From: Sinorhizobium numidicum
GTDB taxonomy: Bacteria; Pseudomonadota; Alphaproteobacteria; Rhizobiales; Rhizobiaceae
Direction of reading: 5' to 3'
Length of the DNA stretch: 64,000 bases
Assembly: GCF_029892045.1 (NCBI RefSeq)
Contig: NZ_CP120367.1
Coordinates: forward strand, 2,046,001-2,110,000
Shown here piece by piece: positions 43,056 to 50,895 of the stretch. Every line of letters begins with the position of its first letter. Positions within the stretch are counted from its first letter, which is position 1. The notes under the pieces were generated by a model. It saw only the letters and a list, made by a program, of their open reading frames with translations. It was not told where the DNA came from and did no database searches. The translations under genes and the position numbers were made by a program.

Positions 43056-44794
43056 GCGATCCGGTCCTCGGCATGACGATGCTCGTGCTCATCATCGTCG
43101 TCATCATCATGGGCTTTCCGACGGCCTTCACACTGATGGGGCTCGGCATGCTCTTCGGCTTCTACGCCTTCTACAATCCTGCCGAACACTGGATCGACAA
43201 CCGCGTCTTCGACCTGATGGTCCAGCGCACTTACGGTGCCATGACCAACGACGTTCTGATCTCGATTCCGCTCTTCGTGCTGATGGGCTACGTGATGGAG
43301 CGGGGCGCGCTGGTCGACAAGATGTTCTACAGCATCCAGCTTTCGTTCCGTCGGGTGCCGGCGTCGCTCGCGGTCGCGACGCTCATCGTCTGCACCTTCT
43401 GGGGCATCGCCAGCGGCCTCGTCGGCGCCGTGGTTGTGCTGATGGGGGTGATCGCGATGAACCCTATGCTGCGGGCCGGCTACGACGTGAAGCTCGCTTC
43501 CGGCGTCATCACGGCGGGCGGCACGCTCGGCATCCTGATCCCGCCGTCGGTGATGATCATCGTCTATGCGGCGGTCGCTGGACAATCGGTGGTCAAGCTC
43601 TACGCGGCAACGATGTTTCCCGGTTTTTTTCTCGCGCTGCTCTATCTCGCCTATATCCTCTGTTGGGCGGCGATCAATCCGAAGATCGCGCCGGCACTGC
43701 CCGAAGAGCAGACGCGCGTTCCGGTGCCCAGCTGGATGCGGGACCTCCAGGCCGCCTATTCGCCCAATATGCTCACCGGCCTTTTTTCGGCGCTCCTCTC
43801 GCCGTCGCGGGCGATGGCGCTCGAATCGGGGGAGGGACGGCTTTCCTATTGGCAGCTCTTCAGGAACTTCTCCGCTGCGCTGGTGCCTTTTTCGCTAACC
43901 GCGTTCACGCTGGCCCTCGTCTGGTGGTATGTCGTCATCCATCCGCAGGCCTCGGCGGATACGGAGGCGCCGGAGGGACTGGAGCAGCTCGGCGCGCCGG
44001 CGACGGACGCGGGCCCGGCGGCGATAGACGGGCCGTCGACGAGCTTCTACGTTACGTTCGGGATCATCGCCGCGATCGCCGCCGCTGTTCTCGTCCGCTA
44101 CTACCGCAACATGAGCGCGGAGCGGCTGCAGGTCGTCAAATTTCTGGTTTCCTCGGTGATGCCGCTCGGCATTCTCACCGTGGTCGTGCTTGGCGTCATC
44201 CTGTTCGGGATCACGACCGCGACCGAGTCCGCCGCGGTCGGTGCCGCCGGCGCCTTCCTGCTCGCCTTTCAGGCGCGAACGCTGAACTGGAAGCGCACCA
44301 AGGAAGCGGTGTTCCTGACGGCGAAGACCACGGCCATGGTGTGCTGGCTCTTCGTCGGCTCGGCGCTTTTCTCCGCCGTCTTTGCGATCCTCGGCGGTCA
44401 GGCGCTGATAGAGCAATGGGTGCTCGCCCTCGACCTCACGCCGGTGCAGTTCATGATCCTGTCGCAGGCGATCATCTTCATTCTCGGCTGGCCGCTCGAA
44501 TGGACGGAGATCATCATCATCTTCGTACCGATCTTCCTGCCGATGCTCCGGCATTTCGACATCGACCCGATCCTCTGGGGCGTGCTCGTCTTCGTGAACC
44601 TGCAGGCGGCCTTCCTTTCCCCGCCGGTGGCGATGTCGGCCTATTACCTCAAGGGCGTATCGCCGCCGCACGTCACCCTCGCGCAGATCTTCAAGGGGAT
44701 GATGCCCTATATGCTGATCGTCATCCTCTGCATGGTCCTCATGTATCTCTGGCCGGGCATGGCCCTCTGGCTTCCGGAATATCTCTACGGCTGA
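43052..44794 (+). CDS. TRAP transporter large permease, DctM family, long form
   Basis: 580 residues, about 150 more than the usual ~430. The DctM core is seen in two pieces: the first half with MGFPTAFTLMGLG, IPLFVLMGYVMERGAL, ASGLVGAVVVLMGVIAMNPM and GGTLGILIPPSVMII, and the last third with TESAAVGAAGAF, TTAMVCWLFVGSALFSA and SPPVAMSAYYLKG. Between them (about 230-380) lies an insert with two extra membrane segments and a Glu/Ala/Pro-rich loop. GTG start overlaps dctQ. It is the ion-coupled channel of the TRAP system. Confidence 0.93.
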   Translation: MSDPVLGMTMLVLIIVVIIMGFPTAFTLMGLGMLFGFYAFYNPAEHWIDNRVFDLMVQRTYGAMTNDVLISIPLFVLMGYVMERGALVDKMFYSIQLSFRRVPASLAVATLIVCTFWGIASGLVGAVVVLMGVIAMNPMLRAGYDVKLASGVITAGGTLGILIPPSVMIIVYAAVAGQSVVKLYAATMFPGFFLALLYLAYILCWAAINPKIAPALPEEQTRVPVPSWMRDLQAAYSPNMLTGLFSALLSPSRAMALESGEGRLSYWQLFRNFSAALVPFSLTAFTLALVWWYVVIHPQASADTEAPEGLEQLGAPATDAGPAAIDGPSTSFYVTFGIIAAIAAAVLVRYYRNMSAERLQVVKFLVSSVMPLGILTVVVLGVILFGITTATESAAVGAAGAFLLAFQARTLNWKRTKEAVFLTAKTTAMVCWLFVGSALFSAVFAILGGQALIEQWVLALDLTPVQFMILSQAIIFILGWPLEWTEIIIIFVPIFLPMLRHFDIDPILWGVLVFVNLQAAFLSPPVAMSAYYLKGVSPPHVTLAQIFKGMMPYMLIVILCMVLMYLWPGMALWLPEYLYG

Positions 44795-44936
44795 GGGGGC
44801 GACAAATATTGGGCTGACCGCTGCACCAATCGTCTCGAATCCTTCCCATCGAGTTCGAGCCTCGCCTTGCGCGGATTTCTTGCTTGGTATGACGCGGCTG
44901 TGATAATTTGCGTTTTTCCGCCCATGGGAGAAGAGG

Positions 44937-45542
44937 ATGGAGCGGGGCATGTTGAACTTTTCCTGTGTCTCCGTTCTTTATCTCATGCTTTCCGCTACCG
45001 CCGTGGCGGCAGGCCCGCTGCATGATGCGGCGCGAGAGGGAAATATCGAGCGCACGAAGCAGCTCCTGGATGAGGGCGCCAATATCGCCGAGCCCGATGC
45101 TGCCGGCGAGCCGGCGCTGCTCATCGCCTCCCTTGCCGGGCATACGGATGTCGTCACGCTTCTCTTGGAGCGAGGCGCGGATATAACGATCCGCAACAAG
45201 GGAGGGCTGACCGCACTGCACGCGGCCGCCTATGGCGGAAACCTCGACGTCGCAAAGTTGCTTGTCGCAAAGGGTGCGGCGGTGAACGACGACAAGAATT
45301 TCTACAGAATGACACCACTGCACGCGGCAGCCGAGGAAGGCCACGCGGACGTGGTCGGTTTTCTGCTCGCCAACAAGGCGGTCGTCGAAGCGAAGGAAAG
45401 AAACGGCTACACGCCTTTGACCCAGGCGGGATGGCGTGAGCACTGGGATGCCGCAGGCCTGCTGTTGAAAGCGGGCGCCGTTTGTCAGGGCGCCGATCTT
45501 GTCGGCGAATGGCTCTACAAAGAGTGCAACAAGCGCAAGTGA
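44937..45542 (+). CDS. Exported ankyrin-repeat protein
   Basis: 201 residues. Signal peptide (VSVLYLMLSATAVAA) followed by four or five ankyrin repeats: GPLHDAAREGNIERTKQLLDEGAN, GEPALLIASLAGHTDVVTLLLERGAD, GLTALHAAAYGGNLDVAKLLVAKGA, MTPLHAAAEEGHADVVGFLLANKA, YTPLTQAGWREHWDAAGLLLKAGA. It should be a periplasmic protein-binding scaffold. The start could also be ATG 44949. It is 143 bp beyond dctM on the same strand but probably separate. The YHS gene follows 30 bp later and may form a pair with it. Confidence 0.9.
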   Translation: MERGMLNFSCVSVLYLMLSATAVAAGPLHDAAREGNIERTKQLLDEGANIAEPDAAGEPALLIASLAGHTDVVTLLLERGADITIRNKGGLTALHAAAYGGNLDVAKLLVAKGAAVNDDKNFYRMTPLHAAAEEGHADVVGFLLANKAVVEAKERNGYTPLTQAGWREHWDAAGLLLKAGAVCQGADLVGEWLYKECNKRK

Positions 45543-45571
45543 GCCTGCGGAGCCTTAAAAGCGGAGGGTAA

Positions 45572-46102
45572 ATGATGGACCATCATCAACGGAAAAGCGT
45601 GATGCGCATCGCCGTTGCGGCTGGCGCTGCGGCGCTACTCCTGTCGTTCGTTCAGAGCGCCGCGGCCGAAGAGCAGCCGGTCAACACCGGATATTTCGGC
45701 GACGTCGCCATCAAGGGCTACGACCCGGTCGCCTATTTTACCGAAGACAAGGCGGTGCAGGGATCGCCGAAATATTCGCACCGCTGGCTGGGCGCCACCT
45801 GGCATTTCGCCAGTGCCGAACACCGCGATCTCTTCATGCGCGAGCCGGGGAAATATGCACCGCAATATGGCGGCTACTGCGCCGATGGCGTTTCCTTCGG
45901 AACGGTGACCACCAATATCGACCCGAAGGCGTGGCGGATCATCGATGGGAAGCTCTACATCAGCTACGATCCGGGCGCTGCCGACGGCTTTCAAAAGAAC
46001 CCGACAAAGGTAGTCGACTCGCAGAAGCGCTGGTCGGACGTGCAGCAGGCGCTGGTCACGGAAAAGTTCCACAAGGACTGGCGGCAGGCTAGCGCCGAGT
46101 GA
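45572..46102 (+). CDS. Exported YHS-domain protein
   Basis: 176 residues. Signal peptide (RIAVAAGAAALLLSFVQSAAA), then a YHS-like domain: IKGYDPVAYFTEDKAVQGSPKYSH near 46-69, WLGATWHFASAEHRDLFMREPGKYAPQYGGYCADGVSFG near 71-109. YHS domains often bind metal (the family is named from Tyr-His-Ser); rhizobial exported versions are of unknown role. It starts 30 bp after the ankyrin gene and is probably co-transcribed. Confidence 0.92.
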   Translation: MMDHHQRKSVMRIAVAAGAAALLLSFVQSAAAEEQPVNTGYFGDVAIKGYDPVAYFTEDKAVQGSPKYSHRWLGATWHFASAEHRDLFMREPGKYAPQYGGYCADGVSFGTVTTNIDPKAWRIIDGKLYISYDPGAADGFQKNPTKVVDSQKRWSDVQQALVTEKFHKDWRQASAE

Positions 46103-46106
46103 AGAG

Positions 46107-46174
46107 CTACTGCATGGTTCAAGTGTTACAGCGACCTTTGTGCGTCGTTTTAGACGTGCAAAGGGTGAGACGCT
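46107..46174. repeat. RIME1 fragment
   Basis: CTACTGCATG start directly joined to TTACAGCGACC and the GTCGTTTTAGAC core; the TTAAATCG palindrome has been deleted internally. It lies between the YHS gene and the convergent adenylate cyclase gene. Confidence 0.7.
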
Positions 46175-46183
46175 GAATTCCGC

Positions 46184-48403
46184 TCAGCGTTCGAGCGAGA
46201 AGAACTTCAGCGCCTGCGGCGTGACGTGAACATAATTCATGTTCCGGTGCTCGCCCGTCGTGTTGCGATAGACATAGCCGCAGACCATCCGATCGATAAA
46301 ATAGCCGCCGAACCGCTCGCAAAGGCGGCCGTCGCGAATCTCGATTGTGCCGGTAATACTGGTATTCGGGGTGCGATAGGCGGTGTTTCCGGCTTTGTCG
46401 AAGGCCTGGAAGAAGTCGGTGCCGTTCTTGTGCTTGCCGATCCAGGTCTTGTCGTCGACGAGGTGCTTGAGATCCGCGCCGCGGATGCGATCGGCCTCGG
46501 CCCCGGCGAAGCCGAAGGGCCATTCCGGAACGCCAGCCTGCTTAAGGCCGGTCAGGTGGTAGCGCAGGTCGTCCTCGTTCCAGTAGTCGTAGAGGTAACT
46601 GTAATAGGTGAGATTGGTATCAGGAAACACCTCCTTGAGCCTCTCGGTCTCGCGGGCCGCGCGTTCCCGATCACCATCATGAGCATAGGCGGAGGCGAGG
46701 TATTCGCGCGCCGGCTCGGCGTTCGGCAGGGCATCGCGCGCCGCCTCGATCAGCGGTATGGCGCGGTCGAGTTCGCGCGCCGTATAGAAGACGATGCCGG
46801 CGAGCAGGCGAAAGCTCGGAGGAGGAGAGGGATCGATCCGCAAAGCCTTCTCCACTTCGGCGACCGCCTGTTCGCGGTTGCCGGTGTGAGCGAGAATGAG
46901 CGCCAGGTTGCCATAGGCTTCGGCGTTTCCCGGCTGGGCGGAAACGGCACGGTTGGCGGAATCCAGCGCCTCCGTGACGCGGCCGTCGACAAGTTGCAGC
47001 AGCGCGAGCACGGTGTGGGCGCGGGCATTGTTCGGGTCGAGCTTCAAAGCTTCGCCGGCCGCGTCATAGGCGATCTTGCGCGCCACGGCGGCCGACCAGA
47101 GAAAGTTGTAGTCATTGCGCCAGACATCGACGGCTATCCGGGCGATACCGGCATGCGCATCGGCGAAGCGCGGGTCGAGATCGATTGCTTTCTGATAATA
47201 GGAGAGGGTGCGGCGGTAGGTATCGACATCGCTGTAGATGAGGCCCTCCTGTTCCGCCCTCAGATAATTGTCATAGGCCTCGAGATTATTGGTCGGGATA
47301 CGTGCGAGCTGGTTGCGCTCGCCTTCGCTGAGCTTGACCGAGAGCGCCGAGGTGATCTTGCCGATGACATCGTCCTGGACAGCGAAGAGATCCTGGTACT
47401 GGCGATCGTAGCGCTCGGCCCAGAGAGACAGGCCGGTAAAGGCATCGATCAGCTTGACATTGATCCTCAGCCGCGAGTTCGCCTGCTGCAAGGAGCCTTC
47501 GAGGACGTAGTGCACGCCGAGATCGGAGGCAACGTCCTCAGCCTTTGCCGGCGTGTTGCGCAGTGCGAAAACCGAGTGACGGGCAATCACGAAGAGACCG
47601 GAGACCTTCGACAGCTCCGTGATGAGATCATCCGTCAGGCCTTGTGCGATGTGGTCCTGTTGCTCATCGCCGGTGACATTGATGAACGGCAGCACGGCAA
47701 CCGACGGCTTGTCGGGCAGCGGATAGGCGAATCGTTCGATCGGCGATTGCGGCCAGATCAGCGTCCAGGGCTGCCACCACAGAGCCGCACCCATCAGCAG
47801 GAGCGCGCCGGCGGCAGCGAGTGGTACCAGCCAAGTGCGACGCCTTCGACGAGCGGGGGTCGTTTTGCCGGCCGCTGCGGGATCGAGAACGACGCGGTAG
47901 ACGCGAACGGGCTCCGGAATATTCTTGATCGCCTGCTCGCCCAGCGAAACATAGCCGAAGGCGAGCTTCGTCTTTACATGGTCGTAGGCCATGCCCGAGA
48001 TTGCGATCCCGCCGGGTTCGGCCAGACCCTGCAGCCGGTCGGCGATATTGACGCCGTCGCCGTGAATGTCGTCGCCTTCGACGATGACATCGCCGAGATT
48101 GATGCCGATGCGGAAGTCGATCCGACGATCGGGCGGCTCATCGGCGTTGCGTCGGTTCATCTGCCGCTGAACCTCGACCGCGCAGCGCAACGCGTCGACC
48201 ACACTGTGAAATTCCACAAGCAGGCCGTCGCCCATGGTCTTGACCAGGCGGCCATGGTGTTCGGCGATGTGCGGCTCGAAAATTTCGTGGAGGTCCGCCT
48301 GGAAGCGGATGCGGGTATCCTCCTCGTCGATCCGGCTTAGCCGGCTGTAACCGACGACATCGGCAATCAGGATTGCTGCAAGACGGCGTTCCATGCCCGG
48401 CAT
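46184..48403 (-). CDS. Class III adenylate/guanylate cyclase with TolB-like and TPR domains
   Basis: 739 residues. N-terminal cyclase domain (about 5-165): MERRLAAILIADVVGYSRL with a metal-site Asp, KTMGDGLLVEFHSVVDAL, FRIGINLGDVIVEGDDIHGDGVNIADRL. One membrane segment near 192-208. Then a TolB-like region PSVAVLPFINVTGDEQQDHIAQGLTDDLITELS and RLRINVKLIDAFTGLSLWAERYDR, and TPR repeats to about 610, ending with a small C-terminal domain. It should make cAMP or cGMP, controlled by the rest. Rhizobia have many such proteins; a 577-residue relative is at 57.4 kb. Start: ATG 48403 or 48394. Intact. Confidence 0.95.
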   Translation of the reverse strand: MPGMERRLAAILIADVVGYSRLSRIDEEDTRIRFQADLHEIFEPHIAEHHGRLVKTMGDGLLVEFHSVVDALRCAVEVQRQMNRRNADEPPDRRIDFRIGINLGDVIVEGDDIHGDGVNIADRLQGLAEPGGIAISGMAYDHVKTKLAFGYVSLGEQAIKNIPEPVRVYRVVLDPAAAGKTTPARRRRRTWLVPLAAAGALLLMGAALWWQPWTLIWPQSPIERFAYPLPDKPSVAVLPFINVTGDEQQDHIAQGLTDDLITELSKVSGLFVIARHSVFALRNTPAKAEDVASDLGVHYVLEGSLQQANSRLRINVKLIDAFTGLSLWAERYDRQYQDLFAVQDDVIGKITSALSVKLSEGERNQLARIPTNNLEAYDNYLRAEQEGLIYSDVDTYRRTLSYYQKAIDLDPRFADAHAGIARIAVDVWRNDYNFLWSAAVARKIAYDAAGEALKLDPNNARAHTVLALLQLVDGRVTEALDSANRAVSAQPGNAEAYGNLALILAHTGNREQAVAEVEKALRIDPSPPPSFRLLAGIVFYTARELDRAIPLIEAARDALPNAEPAREYLASAYAHDGDRERAARETERLKEVFPDTNLTYYSYLYDYWNEDDLRYHLTGLKQAGVPEWPFGFAGAEADRIRGADLKHLVDDKTWIGKHKNGTDFFQAFDKAGNTAYRTPNTSITGTIEIRDGRLCERFGGYFIDRMVCGYVYRNTTGEHRNMNYVHVTPQALKFFSLER

Positions 48404-48487
48404 TCCCGGAATGCGGGTTCATTCCCCTCGCAGATTACAGCAGGTGCGGGGCCGATGCCATTGCAGTAGGCTCATGAGCCGCCACGG

Positions 48488-48521
48488 ACAAAAAAGAGCC
48501 CGCCATCAGGGAACGGGCTCT
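48488..48521 (-). terminator. Intrinsic terminator, orphan, leftward
   Basis: Minus strand: AGAGCCCG, a 11-base loop, CGGGCTCT, then six T. A textbook Rho-independent terminator. No protein gene points into it from the right within 400 bp, so it may end a small RNA. Confidence 0.8.
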
Positions 48522-48663
48522 GAAAGATTGCGGTGAAATGGTACCAACATATTGGCGCAATCATTTTGCCGGAAACGTCGCGCCCGTCCAGTAATCCATT
48601 CGGGCTATATCGATCAGTATCCCCTCGGGGACTCGCCGCTAATCCGCCGAGTTCGGACTCTCA

Positions 48664-48692
48664 ATCGGAGCTCGTTTCGAGCGAGCTCCGAT
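48664..48692. other. Perfect 11 bp stem-loop
   Basis: ATCGGAGCTCG and CGAGCTCCGAT around a seven-base loop. It could be part of a small RNA transcribed leftwards to the terminator at 48488-48521, or an operator. Confidence 0.45.
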
Positions 48693-48899
48693 CTAAATTG
48701 ATACTGAAATCAATCGGTGGTTTGCCCAGTAATATTTGCCAGATCGACCGCTCCGGTCCAGTAACTTTTCAGGGCGATCTGTAACGAAGCACGATCGATT
48801 CTTGCGCGACACGCGCCGGTCCCGCTGCAATCGGAACCGGCCAGATCGCGAAGCGTTCTGTCAAGGCAACCGATTGTTCGATTCCGAAAGGAGAGCAAA

Positions 48900-49109
48900 A
48901 TGGCGTATTCCGATGCGAACCCGATGCACCATACGCAGAAAATGAAGGGCGAGCTGAGCACCCTTATCGATCATCTGCGCGAAGACATAACCAAAGTCGA
49001 CGATCCGCAGTTCAAGGCGTTGTTCGAGACCTCCGCGGAGGTGCTCGGCGGGCTGGTGAAAGCCTTCACCCATTACGAGCAGAAGAGCGAGGCGGCCTGG
49101 AAGTCGTAA
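48900..49109 (+). CDS. Small helical protein, 69 aa
   Basis: Not recognised by name but clearly real: AAAGGAGA precedes the ATG and the composition is well balanced. It reads as two helices (MKGELSTLIDHLREDITKV and DPQFKALFETSAEVLGGLVKAFTHYEQKSEAAW), a plausible four-helix dimer or coiled coil. Similar 65-75 residue proteins are common in rhizobia. It is convergent with the ECF41 sigma gene (about 52 bp between the ends). Confidence 0.75.
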   Translation: MAYSDANPMHHTQKMKGELSTLIDHLREDITKVDDPQFKALFETSAEVLGGLVKAFTHYEQKSEAAWKS

Positions 49110-49160
49110 CGCCACAAGCTCTGAATAGTCCCTCGATAGTGATCCCAAAATCTCCGGCTT

Positions 49161-50048
49161 TCATGCATCAAGCACAGCCAGATCGAGGCGCCCGAGCCGG
49201 TCGGGATCGGCGAGCGCCTCGATCGCGGTGATCCTGCCGCCCTGGAGCGTGAGGGCAAGGACGACGCGCAAGCGTCCCTGCGGCGCGACCAGGAGGCCGA
49301 TCGTGCCGTCGACCAGAGCGGGGAGCGCGCCTTGGGCGCGGCCCTTGAAGGTCTCGGCGACGGCGGCCGCGCCGCGGATCTCCGCCCGCGCCCCCATCCT
49401 GGCCGCGACCGCATCGGCGTGGAAAACCACGTCCGGAGCGAGCACTGCAAGCAGCGCGTCGAAATCGCCGCCGCGGGAGGCGGCAAGGAAGGCATCGACC
49501 ACCTTTCGCTGGCGGTTAAGATCGGCAACAGGAAGTGCCGGGGCGCCGCGCACCCGGCGCCGGGCACGGCTTGCAAGCTGGCGTGCTGCTGCCGGCGTGC
49601 GCTCGACGATCGGGGCGATCTCTTCGAAGGAAAGATCGAACATATCGTGCAGCACGAATGCGATGCGCTCGGACGGCGTCAGCCGGTTGAGAACAACGAG
49701 CAGCGCCAAGCCGACGGCGTCGGCAAACAGCGCCTCCTGCTCCGGATTCATAGCCTCGGCATGGGCGCCGTCGGGTGAGGGCGCGGGAGAGGAAGGCGGA
49801 GTTTCGAGTGGCTCCTCCCGCCTCGACTTGCGCGTGCGCAGCATGTCGAGGCAGACCCGCGCCACCACGGTCGTCAGCCAGCCGCGAAGATTCTCCACAT
49901 CACTCGTATCGGCCCGGCTGAGGCGCAGCCAGGACTCCTGCACGGCATCTTCCGCCTCGGTGCGTGAGCCGAGCATGCGATAGGCGACCGCCTTCAGATG
50001 CGCCCGGCTTCCCTCGAACTGCTCCGCCAGAAATTTTTTCTCGTCCAT
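49161..50048 (-). CDS. ECF41-type RNA polymerase sigma factor
   Basis: 295 residues. Sigma2 domain (FEGSRAHLKAVAYRMLGSRTEAEDAVQESWLRL), NLRGWLTTVVARVCLDMLR, then sigma4 (LTPSERIAFVLHDMFDLSFEEIAPIVERTPAAARQLASRARRRV), and a C-terminal SnoaL-like domain of about 95 residues (VVDAFLAASRGGDFDALLAVLAPDVVFHADA). This long C-terminal extension is the mark of ECF41, which has no anti-sigma factor; the extension itself modulates activity (established for ECF41). It is divergent from a carboxymuconolactone-decarboxylase-family gene, the typical ECF41 partner. Confidence 0.95.
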   Translation of the reverse strand: MDEKKFLAEQFEGSRAHLKAVAYRMLGSRTEAEDAVQESWLRLSRADTSDVENLRGWLTTVVARVCLDMLRTRKSRREEPLETPPSSPAPSPDGAHAEAMNPEQEALFADAVGLALLVVLNRLTPSERIAFVLHDMFDLSFEEIAPIVERTPAAARQLASRARRRVRGAPALPVADLNRQRKVVDAFLAASRGGDFDALLAVLAPDVVFHADAVAARMGARAEIRGAAAVAETFKGRAQGALPALVDGTIGLLVAPQGRLRVVLALTLQGGRITAIEALADPDRLGRLDLAVLDA

Positions 50049-50049
50049 C

Positions 50050-50076
50050 GGTCACATTCCTCCGCTCGGTTCCGTC
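50050..50076 (+). promoter_or_regulatory. ECF41-type promoter for the CMD-family gene
   Basis: GGTCACA, 16 bases, CGTC. The known ECF41 consensus is TGTCACA-N16-CGTC, so one base differs. It points rightwards to the CMD-family gene, about 100 bp upstream of its start. Confidence 0.7.
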
Positions 50077-50084
50077 ATGGGCAT

Positions 50085-50111
50085 GACGAACGAAAGCCGG
50101 CCGATGTGACA
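50085..50111 (-). promoter_or_regulatory. ECF41-type promoter for its own gene
   Basis: On the minus strand: TGTCACA, 16 bases, CGTC, a perfect match to the ECF41 consensus. It lies about 37 bp upstream of the sigma-factor ATG, so the sigma factor probably activates its own gene. Confidence 0.8.
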
Positions 50112-50179
50112 CGGGTGGCGTCGTCAGATCGAAAACCGGATGGCGAGCATCCGGCAAAGACACCCGAAGGAGATGGATT

Positions 50180-50635
50180 ATGCAAGCCAGAATGAACAAC
50201 ATCGCGATGATCGTTCCGGAAGCCATGCAGGCACTGCAGGCGCTCGGCGCTTCGACCGAGAAGGGCGGTCTTCCGGAACTGACGCTCGGCCTCGTCCACC
50301 TGCGCGCCAGCCAGATCAACGGCTGCAGCGTCTGCGTCGACATGCATCCGCGGCAGATGAAAAAGGCAGGCGAGACGGACAAGCGCATCATGGCAGTCGC
50401 CGCCTGGCGGGACGCACCCTATTTCGCCGATGCCGAGCGGGCGGCGCTGGCGCTGACCGAGGCGGTGACGCGGCTTAGCGACCGGCCCGATCCTGTGCCG
50501 GATGAAATCTGGAACGAGGCGGCGAAGCATTATGACGAACAGGGATTGGCAGCGCTCATTATCCAGATCGCACTCATCAACACCTGGAACCGCTTCAACG
50601 TCGCCACCCGGCAGGTGGCGGGAGAGTGGGGGTGA
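50180..50635 (+). CDS. Carboxymuconolactone-decarboxylase/AhpD-family protein
   Basis: 151 residues. The AhpD-like redox motif is present: GCSVCVDMH (CxxC then Cys/His) near residues 49-57, followed by an all-helical domain with ALALTEAVTRLSDRP and VIIQIALINTWNRFNVATRQ-like helices. It should be a CxxC peroxidase or decarboxylase-like oxidoreductase. AAGGAG precedes the ATG. It is the probable direct target of the divergent ECF41 sigma factor, whose promoter motif lies upstream, as known for ECF41 partners. Confidence 0.95.
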   Translation: MQARMNNIAMIVPEAMQALQALGASTEKGGLPELTLGLVHLRASQINGCSVCVDMHPRQMKKAGETDKRIMAVAAWRDAPYFADAERAALALTEAVTRLSDRPDPVPDEIWNEAAKHYDEQGLAALIIQIALINTWNRFNVATRQVAGEWG

Positions 50636-50683
50636 CCGGAGTTTTTCCCGCTGCACCAATCTGGCGAGCGGTCGCCCTACACT

Positions 50684-50716
50684 CCCTCATCCTTGTGCTC
50701 GTCACAGGGATGAGGG
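50684..50716 (+). terminator. Hairpin between the CMD-family and TadG-like genes
   Basis: A 9 bp perfect stem (CCCTCATCC and GGATGAGGG) extended by TGTG/CACA. It lies about 50 bp past the CMD-family stop. No T-run, so a transcription terminator or a repetitive extragenic palindrome. Confidence 0.55.
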
Positions 50717-50895
50717 CCACGGTGCGTTGGCAAGTGAATGACACTTTGACGAGGCTGAAGAGGGGGAGAAGTCTCCCGCGCCGCGGACGCGGCGCTGAAT
50801 CGTAAAAGTTTCATTAAATGCCAGAGGTTTTCCTAATCTTTTGTGAATTAGTTGATGCTTAATTAAGGAGATATTGTCTGTGTCGGGGGACGACA

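Larger units (their letters stand above)
48404..48899. other. Gene-free region with a terminator and a structured stretch
   Basis: About 500 bp. It contains a leftward intrinsic terminator with no leftward protein gene upstream, a perfect 11 bp hairpin, a smaller CCCCTCGGGG hairpin near 48622, and several CCAGTAAT/CCAGTAAC repeats. The promoter of the small gene at 48900 is at its right edge. Confidence 0.5.

Noticed and set aside
43895-44950. 351-codon antisense frame opposite dctM
   Set aside because: Strongly biased to Arg/Asp/Glu/His, typical of a shadow of a membrane protein gene; no start signal.
46226-48340. 704-codon open frame on the plus strand, antisense to the cyclase-TPR gene
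   Set aside because: It mirrors the minus-strand gene exactly; GC-rich codon usage often leaves the antisense frame open. No ribosome site or family.
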